Below, in pieces: positions 27,127 through 36,587 of a stretch of DNA of 64,000 nt. The notes below the pieces were generated by a model. That model did not search any database. It was not told the DNA's origin and was given only the letters and a program-made list of their open reading frames with translations. Origin of the DNA: Aquimarina aggregata (lineage in GTDB: Bacteria; Bacteroidota; Bacteroidia; Flavobacteriales; Flavobacteriaceae); the NCBI RefSeq assembly GCF_001632745.1, contig NZ_LQRT01000035.1, positions 496,001-560,000 of the forward strand, written 5' to 3'. Each line of letters begins with the position of its first letter. Position 1 is the stretch's first letter. The position numbers were made by a program, and so were the translations under genes.

Positions 27127-29262
27127 TTAATTCTTCAGTGAAAGCGGATTTTTAGATTTTCTAATGTTATTTATCTTCATATCCTCTAATACACTAATAG
27201 CCTCTTCTACATAAACGTCTTTACTAAGGCTTTTATGCCATCTCTTTCTTTTTTCTGCCAAAACAGAATCCTTTTTCATTAATGCTTGCTCATATGGCAA
27301 GGACTCAAAAGTAAAGTTTGTTTTGTAGTCATTTATAGCATCAAAACGTTTAGCTTGTTGTTCGTTAAGTTTAATATTTGCTTTATACTTATCGTATTTT
27401 AGCGAGTAAACATTAACATCTCTTTTTTGTCTAACCCATTTTGCATTCTCTTCGATCAATTTTAATTGCTCGTTTTTAGCCATTCTGGCATTACTATTAT
27501 TAATCGTTTGATCAAAATCTATATAACCATCCCAAGGTTTATAATCTGCGGCTGGAATTTTATCCCATGGTAACGGATTTTCTTGGTCTTTCTCTCCTAT
27601 ATCAATATAACTATAACGATCTGGTACTACAACATCACTTTTAACACCTTCTAATTGAGTAGAACCACCATTTACTCTATAAAATTTTTGAGTGGTAAGT
27701 TTTAATGCTCCTAAGTCACCAAAATCGTTACTACGCATCCATCTATTAAGATCCATAACATTTTGAACAGTACCCTTACCATAAGTTTGTTTACTACCTA
27801 TAATAATTGCTCTTTTATAGTCTTGCATAGCTGCTGCCAAAATTTCAGAAGCAGATGCCGATAATTCATTTACTAATATCACTAGTGGCCCATCCCATAA
27901 AAGATTACTGTCTTTATCACTTAATACTTCAGGAGATTCTCCTTTGGTTCTCACCTGTACTATCGGTCCTTTTTCGATAAAAAGTCCAGCTATATCCACA
28001 ACAGTTTGCAATGATCCTCCTCCATTATCTCTTAAATCTATAATCAAGCCGTCCATGTCTTGTTCTTTCAGGCGTACAATTTCTTGTTTAACATCTTTTG
28101 CAGCATTTCTTTGATTGTAATCCTGCATATTAAAATAAAACTTCGGAAGATTAACAATTCCAAACGTTTTATCTTCTTTTTTCACCGTAGAAGATTTTGC
28201 ATAGGTCTCTTCAAGCTCAACGACATCTCTTACGATATCTATAACCTCTATAGTACCATCTACTTTTTTAACGGTAAGACTTACTTTAGTTCCTTTTGGG
28301 CCTTTTATCAAGCTTACTGCATCATCAATTCGCATTCCTACAATACTAACTGGCTCTTCTTCATCTTCTTGTTTTACTTTCATGATGAAGTCCCCTACTT
28401 CAACATCGTTACCTCTCCATGCAGGGCCTCCAGAAATAATCTCAATAATTTTAATGTTATCATTTTTCTTCTGTAATCTAGCACCTATTCCCTCTAACTT
28501 TCCTGACATAGCAATATCAAAACGATCTTTATCCTGTGGCGCAAAATAATATGTATGTGGATCAAATTCTTCAACTATAGAATTAATATAGATTGAAAAC
28601 CAATCTTTTCGCTCTAAATCATCTGCGAATTCAAAATATTCTTTTAGAGAAGATTTTGTAATATCACGTGCTTCATTTTCTAAAGTGACTGATGTTTTTC
28701 TTTTGTAGTCTTTATTTGCTGCCAAAGAATCCATTTGCTCTTCAGCTTTATCAAAATAGCTAGATAATGCATTAAACTTAAGCTGCAATCTCCAACGATT
28801 TTCCATTTCCTTTCGAGTATTAACGTAAGGAAGTTTTTCGTACTCTGTGCTTATACTTTCATCTTTTTCAAAATTAAAAGGTCGTTCCAAGATTTCTTTA
28901 TAAAGTGATCTAGCATCACTCATTCTATCTTGCAAACGATCATACGTTAAATTAAAAAAGTTGATTTCTTTGTTTCTAATTTCGTCATCGATAAGTTCTT
29001 CATACTTCTTAAACTCTTCGATATCACTTGCATAAAAATATCGCTTTAAAGGATCTAAAGCATCTATATAATCAGCAAAAACTTCTTTAGAGAAATCATC
29101 ATTAATATCTTTTGCATCATAATGACCTTTTCCTAAGACATAACTTATTAAATCAATTAATAATTTATCCTTATCAGGTCCACTCTCTACTTTGTTGGTA
29201 AAACTACACGAAACAGCCGAAACAATTACGGTAAGCATCAAAATCAAAAAACTCTTTTTCAT
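27127..29262 (-). CDS. C-terminal processing peptidase (S41, Prc/Tsp type), lipoprotein
   Basis: A 711-aa periplasmic protease. The signal ends in a lipobox (VSAVSC, Cys19). A helical N-terminal region (about 30-220) leads to a PDZ domain (about 245-330, GIGARLQKKNDNIKIIEI) and the S41 catalytic core. The core has LRDNGGGSLQ, the nucleophile in NELSASASEILAAA and the general-base Lys in GSKQTYGKGTVQNV. The Tsp C-terminal DUF3340-like helical region follows. It degrades or trims periplasmic proteins from the C-terminus, helping control peptidoglycan hydrolases. It is transcribed with the DppC-like permease and is divergent from surE. Confidence 0.94.
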   Translation of the reverse strand: MKKSFLILMLTVIVSAVSCSFTNKVESGPDKDKLLIDLISYVLGKGHYDAKDINDDFSKEVFADYIDALDPLKRYFYASDIEEFKKYEELIDDEIRNKEINFFNLTYDRLQDRMSDARSLYKEILERPFNFEKDESISTEYEKLPYVNTRKEMENRWRLQLKFNALSSYFDKAEEQMDSLAANKDYKRKTSVTLENEARDITKSSLKEYFEFADDLERKDWFSIYINSIVEEFDPHTYYFAPQDKDRFDIAMSGKLEGIGARLQKKNDNIKIIEIISGGPAWRGNDVEVGDFIMKVKQEDEEEPVSIVGMRIDDAVSLIKGPKGTKVSLTVKKVDGTIEVIDIVRDVVELEETYAKSSTVKKEDKTFGIVNLPKFYFNMQDYNQRNAAKDVKQEIVRLKEQDMDGLIIDLRDNGGGSLQTVVDIAGLFIEKGPIVQVRTKGESPEVLSDKDSNLLWDGPLVILVNELSASASEILAAAMQDYKRAIIIGSKQTYGKGTVQNVMDLNRWMRSNDFGDLGALKLTTQKFYRVNGGSTQLEGVKSDVVVPDRYSYIDIGEKDQENPLPWDKIPAADYKPWDGYIDFDQTINNSNARMAKNEQLKLIEENAKWVRQKRDVNVYSLKYDKYKANIKLNEQQAKRFDAINDYKTNFTFESLPYEQALMKKDSVLAEKRKRWHKSLSKDVYVEEAISVLEDMKINNIRKSKNPLSLKN

Positions 29263-29402
29263 ACGCTCAAAAAAATTTAGGGGTTTACGGCAAAATACAT
29301 TAAAAATCGTGCCAATAACACGTAATAATACTAAAATTTTCTTAAATGAACTAATAATATTTAGTAGTCTTTTTCAACCCTACATTACGCACAAAAAAAG
29401 TG

Positions 29403-29410
29403 TACTTTTA
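29403..29410 (+). promoter_or_regulatory. -7 box of the surE promoter
   Basis: TACTTTTA matches seven of eight positions of TAnnTTTG. It lies 22 nt before the chosen surE start. No clear -33 box is seen. Confidence 0.4.
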
Positions 29411-29432
29411 CCATCGTAAAAAAACTAAGGCC

Positions 29433-30215
29433 ATGGCACAAAAAAAACCTTTGATTCTAGTTACTAACGATGATGGTATTACGGCACCAGGAATACGTGC
29501 ATTAATCAGCGTTATGAACGAAATTGGCGATGTTTTTGTAGTTGCGCCAGATAGTCCCCAGAGTGGCATGGGTCATGCTATCACTGTGAATAATACGATT
29601 TATTGTGATCCTATAACTATAGATAAAAATGCCCCACAAAAAGAATTTAGTTGTTCTGGAACTCCTGCTGATTGTGTAAAAATGGCATCTCGCGAAGTCA
29701 TGCCACGAAAACCTGATCTTTGCGTAAGTGGTATAAACCATGGATCAAATTCTGCAATTAATGTAATTTATTCTGGAACTATGAGTGCCGCAGTTGAAGC
29801 AGGAATAGAAGGAATACCCGCAATAGGATTTTCTTTACTTGATTACGGAATGAATGCTGATTTTGAGCCTTCCAAAAAATTTGTGAGAACAATTGTAGAA
29901 AATGTCCTCAAAAATGGACTGCCAAAAGGTCTTGTTCTTAATGTAAACATCCCTAGGTTACCAGAAAAAGAAATTAAAGGTGTAAAAATTTGTAGACAAG
30001 CGAATGCACATTGGGTCGAAAAGTTTGACAAAAGAATAAATCCAATGGGAAGAGAATATTATTGGCTTTCTGGTACATTTGTAAACGAAGATAAAGGAGA
30101 AGACACAGATGAATGGGCATTAAGTCAAGGGTATGTATCTATAGTACCCACTCAATTTGATCTTACAGCTCATCATTTTATACAACAATTAAATAATTGG
30201 CCGTTACATGATTAA
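29433..30215 (+). CDS. surE: 5'/3'-nucleotidase SurE
   Basis: A 260-aa survival-protein phosphatase. The metal and nucleotide-binding motifs are LVTNDDGITAPGI near the N-terminus, DSPQSGMGHAIT, CSGTPADCVKMA and VSGINHGSN. It dephosphorylates nucleoside monophosphates in stationary phase. I chose the ATG at 29433 (MAQKKPLILVTNDDG), since the 11 codons upstream overlap the promoter-like element. It overlaps the next gene by 8 nt and begins the surE-(membrane protein)-lpxB group. Confidence 0.95.
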   Translation: MAQKKPLILVTNDDGITAPGIRALISVMNEIGDVFVVAPDSPQSGMGHAITVNNTIYCDPITIDKNAPQKEFSCSGTPADCVKMASREVMPRKPDLCVSGINHGSNSAINVIYSGTMSAAVEAGIEGIPAIGFSLLDYGMNADFEPSKKFVRTIVENVLKNGLPKGLVLNVNIPRLPEKEIKGVKICRQANAHWVEKFDKRINPMGREYYWLSGTFVNEDKGEDTDEWALSQGYVSIVPTQFDLTAHHFIQQLNNWPLHD

Positions 30216-30498
30216 AAAAGAAATAGGTATTGGTTTACTAAGTGGAATACTTGTAAATAGTTTAGGGTTTATTTTATGCGTATTTATTTTTTCGATATTA
30301 CGCAATCTAACATTTATGAGTACTATTAATGCAGCAGTAAGCAACGATTCTCTTGGAAGCATTATTGTTTTGGGAGCAATTCCTAATTTGGCTGTTTTCT
30401 TTTACTTTTTGAAAAAAGAGAAGATATATAGAGCTCGAGGTGTACTTCTTGCTACACTTATTGCAGCTATTTGTATTGCAATTAGTAAATTTGGATAA
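30208..30498 (+). CDS. Small three-helix membrane protein between surE and lpxB
   Basis: A 96-aa membrane protein with three hydrophobic segments (about 9-30, 44-65, 73-93) and no recognised motif. Its start overlaps the surE stop by 8 nt, and lpxB begins 28 nt after its stop, so it is translated within this operon. I recall a small membrane protein in this slot in other Flavobacteriia, but I cannot name a function. Confidence 0.78.
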   Translation: MIKKEIGIGLLSGILVNSLGFILCVFIFSILRNLTFMSTINAAVSNDSLGSIIVLGAIPNLAVFFYFLKKEKIYRARGVLLATLIAAICIAISKFG

Positions 30499-30526
30499 AC
30501 AAAAGAACAAAAAGTACAACTCTAAG

Positions 30527-31639
30527 ATGAAATACTATCTGATCGCAGGAGAAGCGTCTGGTGATTTACATGGCTCTAATCTCATGAAATCTATTCTTAA
30601 AGAAGATCCCGAAGCTGAATTTAGGTTTTGGGGTGGAGATTTGATGCAAGCCGTTGGAGGCAATATGGTTAAGCATTACCGCGATCTTGCATTTATGGGG
30701 TTTGTAGAAGTTCTTTTTAATTTATTTACCATTTTAAAAAATATAAAGCTTTGTAAGAGTGATATTTTAGAATACAAACCGGATGTAATTGTTTTTATAG
30801 ATTATCCTGGTTTTAATTTGCGTATTGCCGAATGGGCCAAAGAAAAAGGATTTCGTACACATTATTATATCTCTCCACAGATATGGGCATGGAAAGAAGG
30901 TAGAATCAAAACCATTATGAAGTGTATTGACATGATGTATGTAATTCTTCCTTTTGAAAAACCATTTTATGAAGATAAACATGAATTTCCTGTTCAATTT
31001 GTAGGCCATCCCTTGATTGATGCAATCGCCGATCATAAACAAATTATGCCCGAAGATTTTAAGGCAAAACACAAACTTGATGATCGCCCAATTATTGCCA
31101 TATTACCTGGTAGCCGAAAACAGGAAATTCGTAAGATGCTCGAAGTAATGTTAACCGTTGTTGATGATTTCCCGGACTATCAATTCATTATTGCAGGTGC
31201 TCCCAGTCAAGACGCTTCTTTTTATACACCTTTTATCAAAAAACAAGGTGTTCACTTAGTGATGAATCAAACGTACGACCTTTTAAGCTTAAGTAATGCT
31301 GCTCTAGTAACCTCTGGTACTGCTACTTTAGAAACTGCTTTATTCAAAGTACCCGAAGTAGTTTGTTATAAAGGAAATTATATTTCTTATCAAATTGCAA
31401 AACGTATAATACACCTTAAATATATTTCTTTGGTTAATCTCATTATGGACAAACAAGTTGTTACAGAACTAATACAAGGTGAATTTAATACCAAAAGACT
31501 AAAAGAAGAGCTTGCTATTATACTTGATGATTATAAAAGGGCAACATTGTTCTTAGAGTATTATGATCTTGAAAAAACGCTAGGAGGTCGAGGTGCTAAT
31601 GATAAAACAGCGAGGTTTATTGTAGAGTCTATAACATAA
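30527..31639 (+). CDS. lpxB: Lipid-A-disaccharide synthase
   Basis: A 370-aa GT19 glycosyltransferase that joins UDP-2,3-diacylglucosamine and lipid X to make the lipid A disaccharide. Signatures are LIAGEASGDLHGSNLM at the start, DYPGFNLRIAEWAK, HYYISPQIWAWKEGR, FVGHPLIDAI, ILPGSRKQEI and VTSGTATLETALF. I chose the ATG at 30527 (MKYYLIAGEASGD), because the frame further upstream overlaps the small membrane gene. Length is normal. It confirms an LPS-type outer membrane. Confidence 0.96.
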   Translation: MKYYLIAGEASGDLHGSNLMKSILKEDPEAEFRFWGGDLMQAVGGNMVKHYRDLAFMGFVEVLFNLFTILKNIKLCKSDILEYKPDVIVFIDYPGFNLRIAEWAKEKGFRTHYYISPQIWAWKEGRIKTIMKCIDMMYVILPFEKPFYEDKHEFPVQFVGHPLIDAIADHKQIMPEDFKAKHKLDDRPIIAILPGSRKQEIRKMLEVMLTVVDDFPDYQFIIAGAPSQDASFYTPFIKKQGVHLVMNQTYDLLSLSNAALVTSGTATLETALFKVPEVVCYKGNYISYQIAKRIIHLKYISLVNLIMDKQVVTELIQGEFNTKRLKEELAIILDDYKRATLFLEYYDLEKTLGGRGANDKTARFIVESIT

Positions 31640-31728
31640 AGGATCAAGAAACTCATTATAAAACCACAAATATACCTTAGGCATTATTCTTGCTAGTTCT
31701 TAAATATAAAAAAGTGAACAGTTTTAGC

Positions 31729-31736
31729 TATTTTTG
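31729..31736 (+). promoter_or_regulatory. -7 box upstream of the C40 peptidase gene
   Basis: TATTTTTG matches TAnnTTTG exactly and lies 22 nt before the start at 31759. No convincing -33 box is visible. Confidence 0.45.
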
Positions 31737-31758
31737 ATATGAAAGAAAACGCCCTACA

Positions 31759-32277
31759 ATGAAAAAAATAATTACCTACTTCATAATTGCTTTATTTACT
31801 ACTGTTACTGTTTCTTGCGGAAGCTCTTCAAAAAGTAAGGCAGTAATTTCAAAAAGCACAAGTACTAAAGCTAAGCAAAAACAAAATCCTGAGAACAAAA
31901 AAATAAAAAGTATCGTAAGCTATGCCAAATCATTTGGGGGTACACGATATAAATATGGCGGAACCACTAAAAAGGGAATGGACTGTTCTGGTCTGGTGTA
32001 TACTTCTTTTAAAAAAGAGAATATAATTCTCCCCAGAACCTCAAGAACAATGGCTACACAAGGTAAACCTATATCCTTAAAAAAAGTCAAAGTTGGAGAT
32101 CTACTATTTTTCAAAACCAATAAAAGAAAAAATGTAATTTCTCATGTTGGATTAGTTGTTGAAACTAAAGGCGTTATTAAATTTATTCATGCCTCTACTT
32201 CTAAAGGAGTTATCATATCGAGTCTTGATGAAAAATACTGGAACAAAGCTTTTACAAGTGTTAGACGAATGCTCTAA
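31759..32277 (+). CDS. NlpC/P60 (C40) peptidoglycan peptidase lipoprotein
   Basis: A 172-aa lipoprotein (lipobox TVTVSC, Cys20) with a basic linker and a C-terminal NlpC/P60 domain (about 50-172). The catalytic Cys76 is in MDCSGLVY, the His is in ISHVGLVVE, and FIHAS carries the third polar position. Such enzymes cut gamma-D-Glu-diamino-acid bonds in peptidoglycan stem peptides. It has its own promoter-like element and lies between lpxB and comEC. Confidence 0.92.
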   Translation: MKKIITYFIIALFTTVTVSCGSSSKSKAVISKSTSTKAKQKQNPENKKIKSIVSYAKSFGGTRYKYGGTTKKGMDCSGLVYTSFKKENIILPRTSRTMATQGKPISLKKVKVGDLLFFKTNKRKNVISHVGLVVETKGVIKFIHASTSKGVIISSLDEKYWNKAFTSVRRML

Positions 32278-32392
32278 CACAAATCAATACTTCTACATTA
32301 ATATTTATCTAACCTTACTATTTATCAGTATTAAAAAATGATACTGAAGATATATACTATTGCATAGCATTCATCGATTTAGAATATTTGCT

Positions 32393-34441
32393 ATGAGGCT
32401 AATTAATGTACCTTTTGTTATCATAACATGTGCTACTTTGTTAGGAATTGTAGTAGGACATTATTGTTCTATTACTCTTTCTTCTTCTATTCTTTTGTTC
32501 TCTATTTCAATTCTTGTATTAACTGTAGTTTGGTTGCGATCCAAAAAAATCTTTTCTAAAGGGTATTACTTTGGTTTTTTAACTCCTCTAATTTTTATTT
32601 TTTTTGGTATCGCGCTGATCAAAATACATGATCCTAAAAACAACAGTAATCACTATACAAATCAAATCGACTCTGGTGTTTTTTTATTGAATAAAGTTGG
32701 CGTTAAATTTCATATTGCAGAACGCTTAAAATCTACTACCTATTATGACAAGTATATTGTTTCTTTACATATTTTAAATCAAAAATTTGTTGAAGGAAAC
32801 TTATTACTTAGACTCCCCAAAGACAACACTAATCGAATTCTAGAAATTGGAGAAACCTATAGTTTTCTCGGAAAAATCACCCCAATAGACAAACCTCTTA
32901 ATCCTCATCAATTTGATTACAAGCAACATCTTAGTCATCAAAAAATATTTCATCAAGCCACCGCAAGTACAAATCTACTTATTCGTCATAAGGATATACA
33001 ATGGTCAATATTTCGTATCGCAGATCAAATTAGAAAAGATATAAATCAAAAGCTTAAGAAGTATTCTTTTAATACGCGCCAATTATCGATTATTAACGCG
33101 TTGCTACTAGGACAACGACAAGAAATAACTCAAGAAACATTTAATGCTTATCGAGATGCTGGTGCTATTCATATTTTAGCAGTTTCTGGACTACATGTTG
33201 GTATACTTTTACTAATTATTAATTGGATAACAAGTCCTCTTAAATTCTCTAGAAATGGAAAACACATAAGCGTTTTATTGTCAATAATTTTACTTTGGTG
33301 CTTTGCTATTATTGCAGGATTATCTCCTTCGGTACTTAGAGCTGTTACCATGTTTTCTTTTCTTACTATAGGAATACAAATTCAATCCAAAACAAGCATT
33401 TATAATTCATTATGTGTATCTATGTTTGTATTGCTTTGTTTTAATCCTTCATTATTATTCTCGGTTGGATTTCAATTAAGTTATTTGGCTGTTTTCTCTA
33501 TTGTTTGGATACAACCAATAATGGCTAAAACGTTTCATCCGCGATTTTATATTACCAAAAAACTTTGGGAAACTTTTACAGTTACTTTTGCAGCACAGCT
33601 TGGCTTACTACCCATAACATTATTTTATTTTCATCAATTTCCTGGATTATTTTTTATTTCTAATCTCATTATAATTCCTACATTAGGACTAATTCTCGGC
33701 TTAGGTATCTTAGTAATTGCATTAGCTTATACCACAATTCCGTCACAAGCCATAATTCTAATATTCAAAATCTCAATAGATACAATGAACAATATTGTTA
33801 TTTGGGTATCACAACAAAAAAGCTTTCTAATAACCGATATTTCTTTTTCATGGAAAACCTTAATTACATTATCTCTTGTTATTTACACCTCGATCACACT
33901 ATTCAAGAAATATCAAAGAAGAAAAATATATTGGTTGGTAGTAAGTCTAAACCTGTTTTTTACAGGATTGATTATTGATAAATACATCGTCGATACCAAA
34001 GAAGAACTCATTATTTTTCATACGAATCGAAACACTGTTTTTGGGGTTTTAAAAAATCAAAAATTAAACCTGTATCATAAAGATTCTTTATCCTATCAAA
34101 ACCATAACTTCTTACTTAAAAATTATCTCATTCAAAACAAAGCTAAAATTGATTCTACATATACATTAAAAAACATATATCGTTACAAAAAACATACAAT
34201 TCAAATTATAGACCGCAGTAACATTTATTCATTAAAGGGACTTCAACCTGACATACTATTACTATCAGGATCTCCTAAGATTCACTTAGAAAGAATCATT
34301 AGAGATGTACAACCAAAACAGATTATTGCAGACGGAAGTAATTACAAGAATTATATAGATCAGTGGGAGAAAAGCTGTACTACACTAAATATTAGTTTTT
34401 ATAGAACGGATAAAAAGGGTGCCTTTTTACTAAAACAATAG
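32393..34441 (+). CDS. comEC: ComEC/Rec2-family DNA-uptake channel protein
   Basis: A 682-aa polytopic membrane protein. Two or three N-terminal helices and a DUF4131-type domain (about 100-190) come first. The competence domain follows with QRQEITQETFNAYRDAGAIHILAVSGLHVG-type sequence (split here by its motifs GAIHILAVSG and LHVGILLL) and about eight helices (to about 510). A C-terminal 150-residue region sits where the metallo-beta-lactamase domain would be but lacks an HxHxDH motif. It would move single-stranded DNA into the cytoplasm in natural transformation. I chose the ATG at 32393; an upstream TTG at 32360 adds 11 residues without support. Confidence 0.88.
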   Translation: MRLINVPFVIITCATLLGIVVGHYCSITLSSSILLFSISILVLTVVWLRSKKIFSKGYYFGFLTPLIFIFFGIALIKIHDPKNNSNHYTNQIDSGVFLLNKVGVKFHIAERLKSTTYYDKYIVSLHILNQKFVEGNLLLRLPKDNTNRILEIGETYSFLGKITPIDKPLNPHQFDYKQHLSHQKIFHQATASTNLLIRHKDIQWSIFRIADQIRKDINQKLKKYSFNTRQLSIINALLLGQRQEITQETFNAYRDAGAIHILAVSGLHVGILLLIINWITSPLKFSRNGKHISVLLSIILLWCFAIIAGLSPSVLRAVTMFSFLTIGIQIQSKTSIYNSLCVSMFVLLCFNPSLLFSVGFQLSYLAVFSIVWIQPIMAKTFHPRFYITKKLWETFTVTFAAQLGLLPITLFYFHQFPGLFFISNLIIIPTLGLILGLGILVIALAYTTIPSQAIILIFKISIDTMNNIVIWVSQQKSFLITDISFSWKTLITLSLVIYTSITLFKKYQRRKIYWLVVSLNLFFTGLIIDKYIVDTKEELIIFHTNRNTVFGVLKNQKLNLYHKDSLSYQNHNFLLKNYLIQNKAKIDSTYTLKNIYRYKKHTIQIIDRSNIYSLKGLQPDILLLSGSPKIHLERIIRDVQPKQIIADGSNYKNYIDQWEKSCTTLNISFYRTDKKGAFLLKQ

Positions 34442-34443
34442 TA

Positions 34444-35724
34444 TTACAATGCTACCAAAGAAGTTTTAAAGACTTCTTTAGTGGGTATATTTAATACTTC
34501 TTCTATAATTTTATGAAGCTCAGGTATACAATTTTTTGCTAATTTATTTGGGCTGTTAAAAAGCACGCAAATTCCTAAATCTTCATTTGGAAAAAGAGCT
34601 ATTTCACTTCTATAATTATTCACACCACCACCATGATGTATTACTTTATTGATTCCTTTTGTATTATCATCTTTAAATTCATGTATTCTCCAACCCATAC
34701 CGTAAAAAGAAGAATTATATCCAGGCCATCTCTGATAATAATTTCTTCGACCTCCAACTTGCACCACAGGGGTAAAAACGTCTTCTATAACTTTTGGCAT
34801 AAGTACTTCTGGATTATTACCTAACAAGAACTTCATCCATTTACCCATATCTCTAGCACTAGCATTAACACCTCCAGCGGCTACTGCATTATAATACTTT
34901 TTATTTATGGGCTTAGATCTCCATCCGTAACGTACTTTCTGGTGAGGTAGAGCAACATTATCAGACTCTTGTAGTGCTTCATAACTAGCTGAAGCGGTTT
35001 CCATTTGCAAAGGATTAAAAATTCTTTCCTGGATAATATCTTTTAATAGTTTTCCCGTTTTCCTTTCAATAATTTCGCCACTAAGTGCAAAAACGGCATT
35101 TTGATAATTATATATGCTTCCTGGTTTATCTAATGGTAACACCTCATTAAAACGACCTGCAATAGTGCTTAACGACAACCCATCTTCTACTAAATTTGTA
35201 AAACTATGATACGGCAATCCCGAAGTATGAGATAATACATTAGAAATGGTAACCTGATCAGTATTTGTTTTGTTTGCTAACTTAAAACCAGGAATATGGT
35301 CTACAATTCTATCTTCCCAATTAATCAAACCATCTTCTACATGAATTCCTGCCAAAATACCTGCAAATCCTTTAGAAACTGACCCTATTCTAAATACTGT
35401 TTCAGAATTTACTTTATTTTTAAGAGCTATATTGCGATGACCAAAACCACCAGAATATATAATAGAATCACATTTTACAATAGCTACTGAAGCTCCTACG
35501 ATCTGTTTATTCTTAACCGCTTTATCAAAGTATTTTTTAATAGCATCTGTTAATCTTCTTTTATGAATATCAGGAAAATAAGCTTCCGCAGATTCAGGTT
35601 GAGGAAATTGAACTTTTTTTGCATGTTCAATTTTTACGTGCTCTGGTTGTTTTGCTGATATAAAAGAAAAAAGCAATACAACTAGCAACATAGAGGGGGT
35701 GACTATGGCTAAGTATTTTTTCAT
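34444..35724 (-). CDS. Serine hydrolase of the beta-lactamase/class C PBP family
   Basis: A 426-aa exported protein with an N-terminal signal segment (about 5-24). The active-site motifs are SVSK (Ser115-Lys118, in FRIGSVSKGF), YQN (in SIYNYQNAVF) and HHGGGVNNY, which stands for the KTG/HxG element. Such proteins are D,D-peptidases, esterases or beta-lactamase-like hydrolases; the substrate is not apparent. It is a single gene convergent with comEC; the two stops are only 2 nt apart. It is related in fold to, but clearly different from, the lipoprotein at 8252. Confidence 0.9.
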   Translation of the reverse strand: MKKYLAIVTPSMLLVVLLFSFISAKQPEHVKIEHAKKVQFPQPESAEAYFPDIHKRRLTDAIKKYFDKAVKNKQIVGASVAIVKCDSIIYSGGFGHRNIALKNKVNSETVFRIGSVSKGFAGILAGIHVEDGLINWEDRIVDHIPGFKLANKTNTDQVTISNVLSHTSGLPYHSFTNLVEDGLSLSTIAGRFNEVLPLDKPGSIYNYQNAVFALSGEIIERKTGKLLKDIIQERIFNPLQMETASASYEALQESDNVALPHQKVRYGWRSKPINKKYYNAVAAGGVNASARDMGKWMKFLLGNNPEVLMPKVIEDVFTPVVQVGGRRNYYQRWPGYNSSFYGMGWRIHEFKDDNTKGINKVIHHGGGVNNYRSEIALFPNEDLGICVLFNSPNKLAKNCIPELHKIIEEVLNIPTKEVFKTSLVAL

Positions 35725-35873
35725 AAGTAAGCTATCAATTAATAATAAAAACTACAATAGTTGTTATTATTATACTAAATCTGACTTGGGCAATTTTAGT
35801 TACATACGTCTAACGCGTACATATATAATTAATTGTTCACAAATATAATATTTTATCCTAATCAACAATAAAA

Positions 35874-35905
35874 AAAATGCATTTTATCGAGATAAAATGC
35901 ATTTT
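35874..35905. terminator. Perfect 15-bp inverted repeat, terminator candidate
   Basis: AAAATGCATTTTATC (35874-35888) and GATAAAATGCATTTT (35891-35905) pair perfectly over 15 bp around a 2-nt centre. It lies downstream of the thioredoxin-like gene on the minus strand. The stem is very AT-rich, so cruciform or protein binding is also possible. Confidence 0.6.
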
Positions 35906-35952
35906 ATCGTTATTTTAATACTATTAAGGTTTATTTTTTGCAGTGTTGCAAA

Positions 35953-36492
35953 TTAGTTTGTAAATGTACCTACAAACGATTTCTCATATTTTTGCCAAGC
36001 TCCAGCACTTGTTAACTTTTTATAATCATCATTTTGAATCATCTTTAAGTATATCTCTAATTGTTCTGCTGTCTTGTAACCGACAACAGGTGCAATTAAA
36101 TTGGCATTCTCATCAAAGAAAACCATACTTGGATATCCTGTGATCTTTAATGCGTTTGCTAAAAAATGTTGACTATTCCTACCTTTTCTATTAGGATTGT
36201 AATTAGGGTTAGTATACGTAAAATCATTATAACGAACCTCTTCTGTACCCTCTGCATTAAATTTTACAGCATAGTAATGCTCATTTACAAATTGTACTAC
36301 ATCTTTGTTATGAAATGTTTTTTTATCTAATAATTTACATGGGCCACACCAATTGGTATATACATCCATAAAAATCTTCTTTGGTTCTTTTTTCTGAGCT
36401 TCTAATGCCTCATTCATAGACATCCAGTTGATTTCTTGTGCTTGGGTAGATAAACACATTAGAAATACAAACGCAATAAGTAGGTTCTTCAT
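35953..36492 (-). CDS. Exported thioredoxin-family protein
   Basis: A 179-aa protein with a signal peptide (MKNLLIAFVFLMCLSTQAQ) and a thioredoxin-like domain carrying the active site WCGPC followed by KLLDKKTF. The cis-Pro region is KITGYPSMVFFDENANL. It would reduce or rearrange disulfides in the periplasm. I chose the ATG at 36490-36492, because the ten codons upstream precede the signal peptide and add nothing. It lies downstream of the POT operon, behind a terminator hairpin, so it may be made separately or at a lower level. Confidence 0.88.
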   Translation of the reverse strand: MKNLLIAFVFLMCLSTQAQEINWMSMNEALEAQKKEPKKIFMDVYTNWCGPCKLLDKKTFHNKDVVQFVNEHYYAVKFNAEGTEEVRYNDFTYTNPNYNPNRKGRNSQHFLANALKITGYPSMVFFDENANLIAPVVGYKTAEQLEIYLKMIQNDDYKKLTSAGAWQKYEKSFVGTFTN

Positions 36493-36539
36493 TATTATAG
36501 TTTTTTCATTAGTCGAAAACAAAAACTGTTCCTTATCTT

Positions 36540-36573
36540 AAAAACTTCTCTCATCTTGGGAAACGAGAGAAGT
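36540..36573 (-). terminator. Rho-independent terminator after the POT transporter operon
   Basis: Read on the minus strand, ACTTCTCTC and GAGAGAAGT form a perfect 9-bp stem with a 12-nt loop, followed by TTTT. It separates the second POT transporter gene from the thioredoxin-like gene. Confidence 0.82.
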
Positions 36574-36587
36574 CAAATATTATTTTA

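Noticed and set aside
28060..28476. Plus-strand frame opposite the Prc-type protease
   Set aside because: It is antisense to the PDZ and S41 coding sequence and is rich in Phe, Tyr and Ile, as expected from the complement of AT-rich coding DNA.
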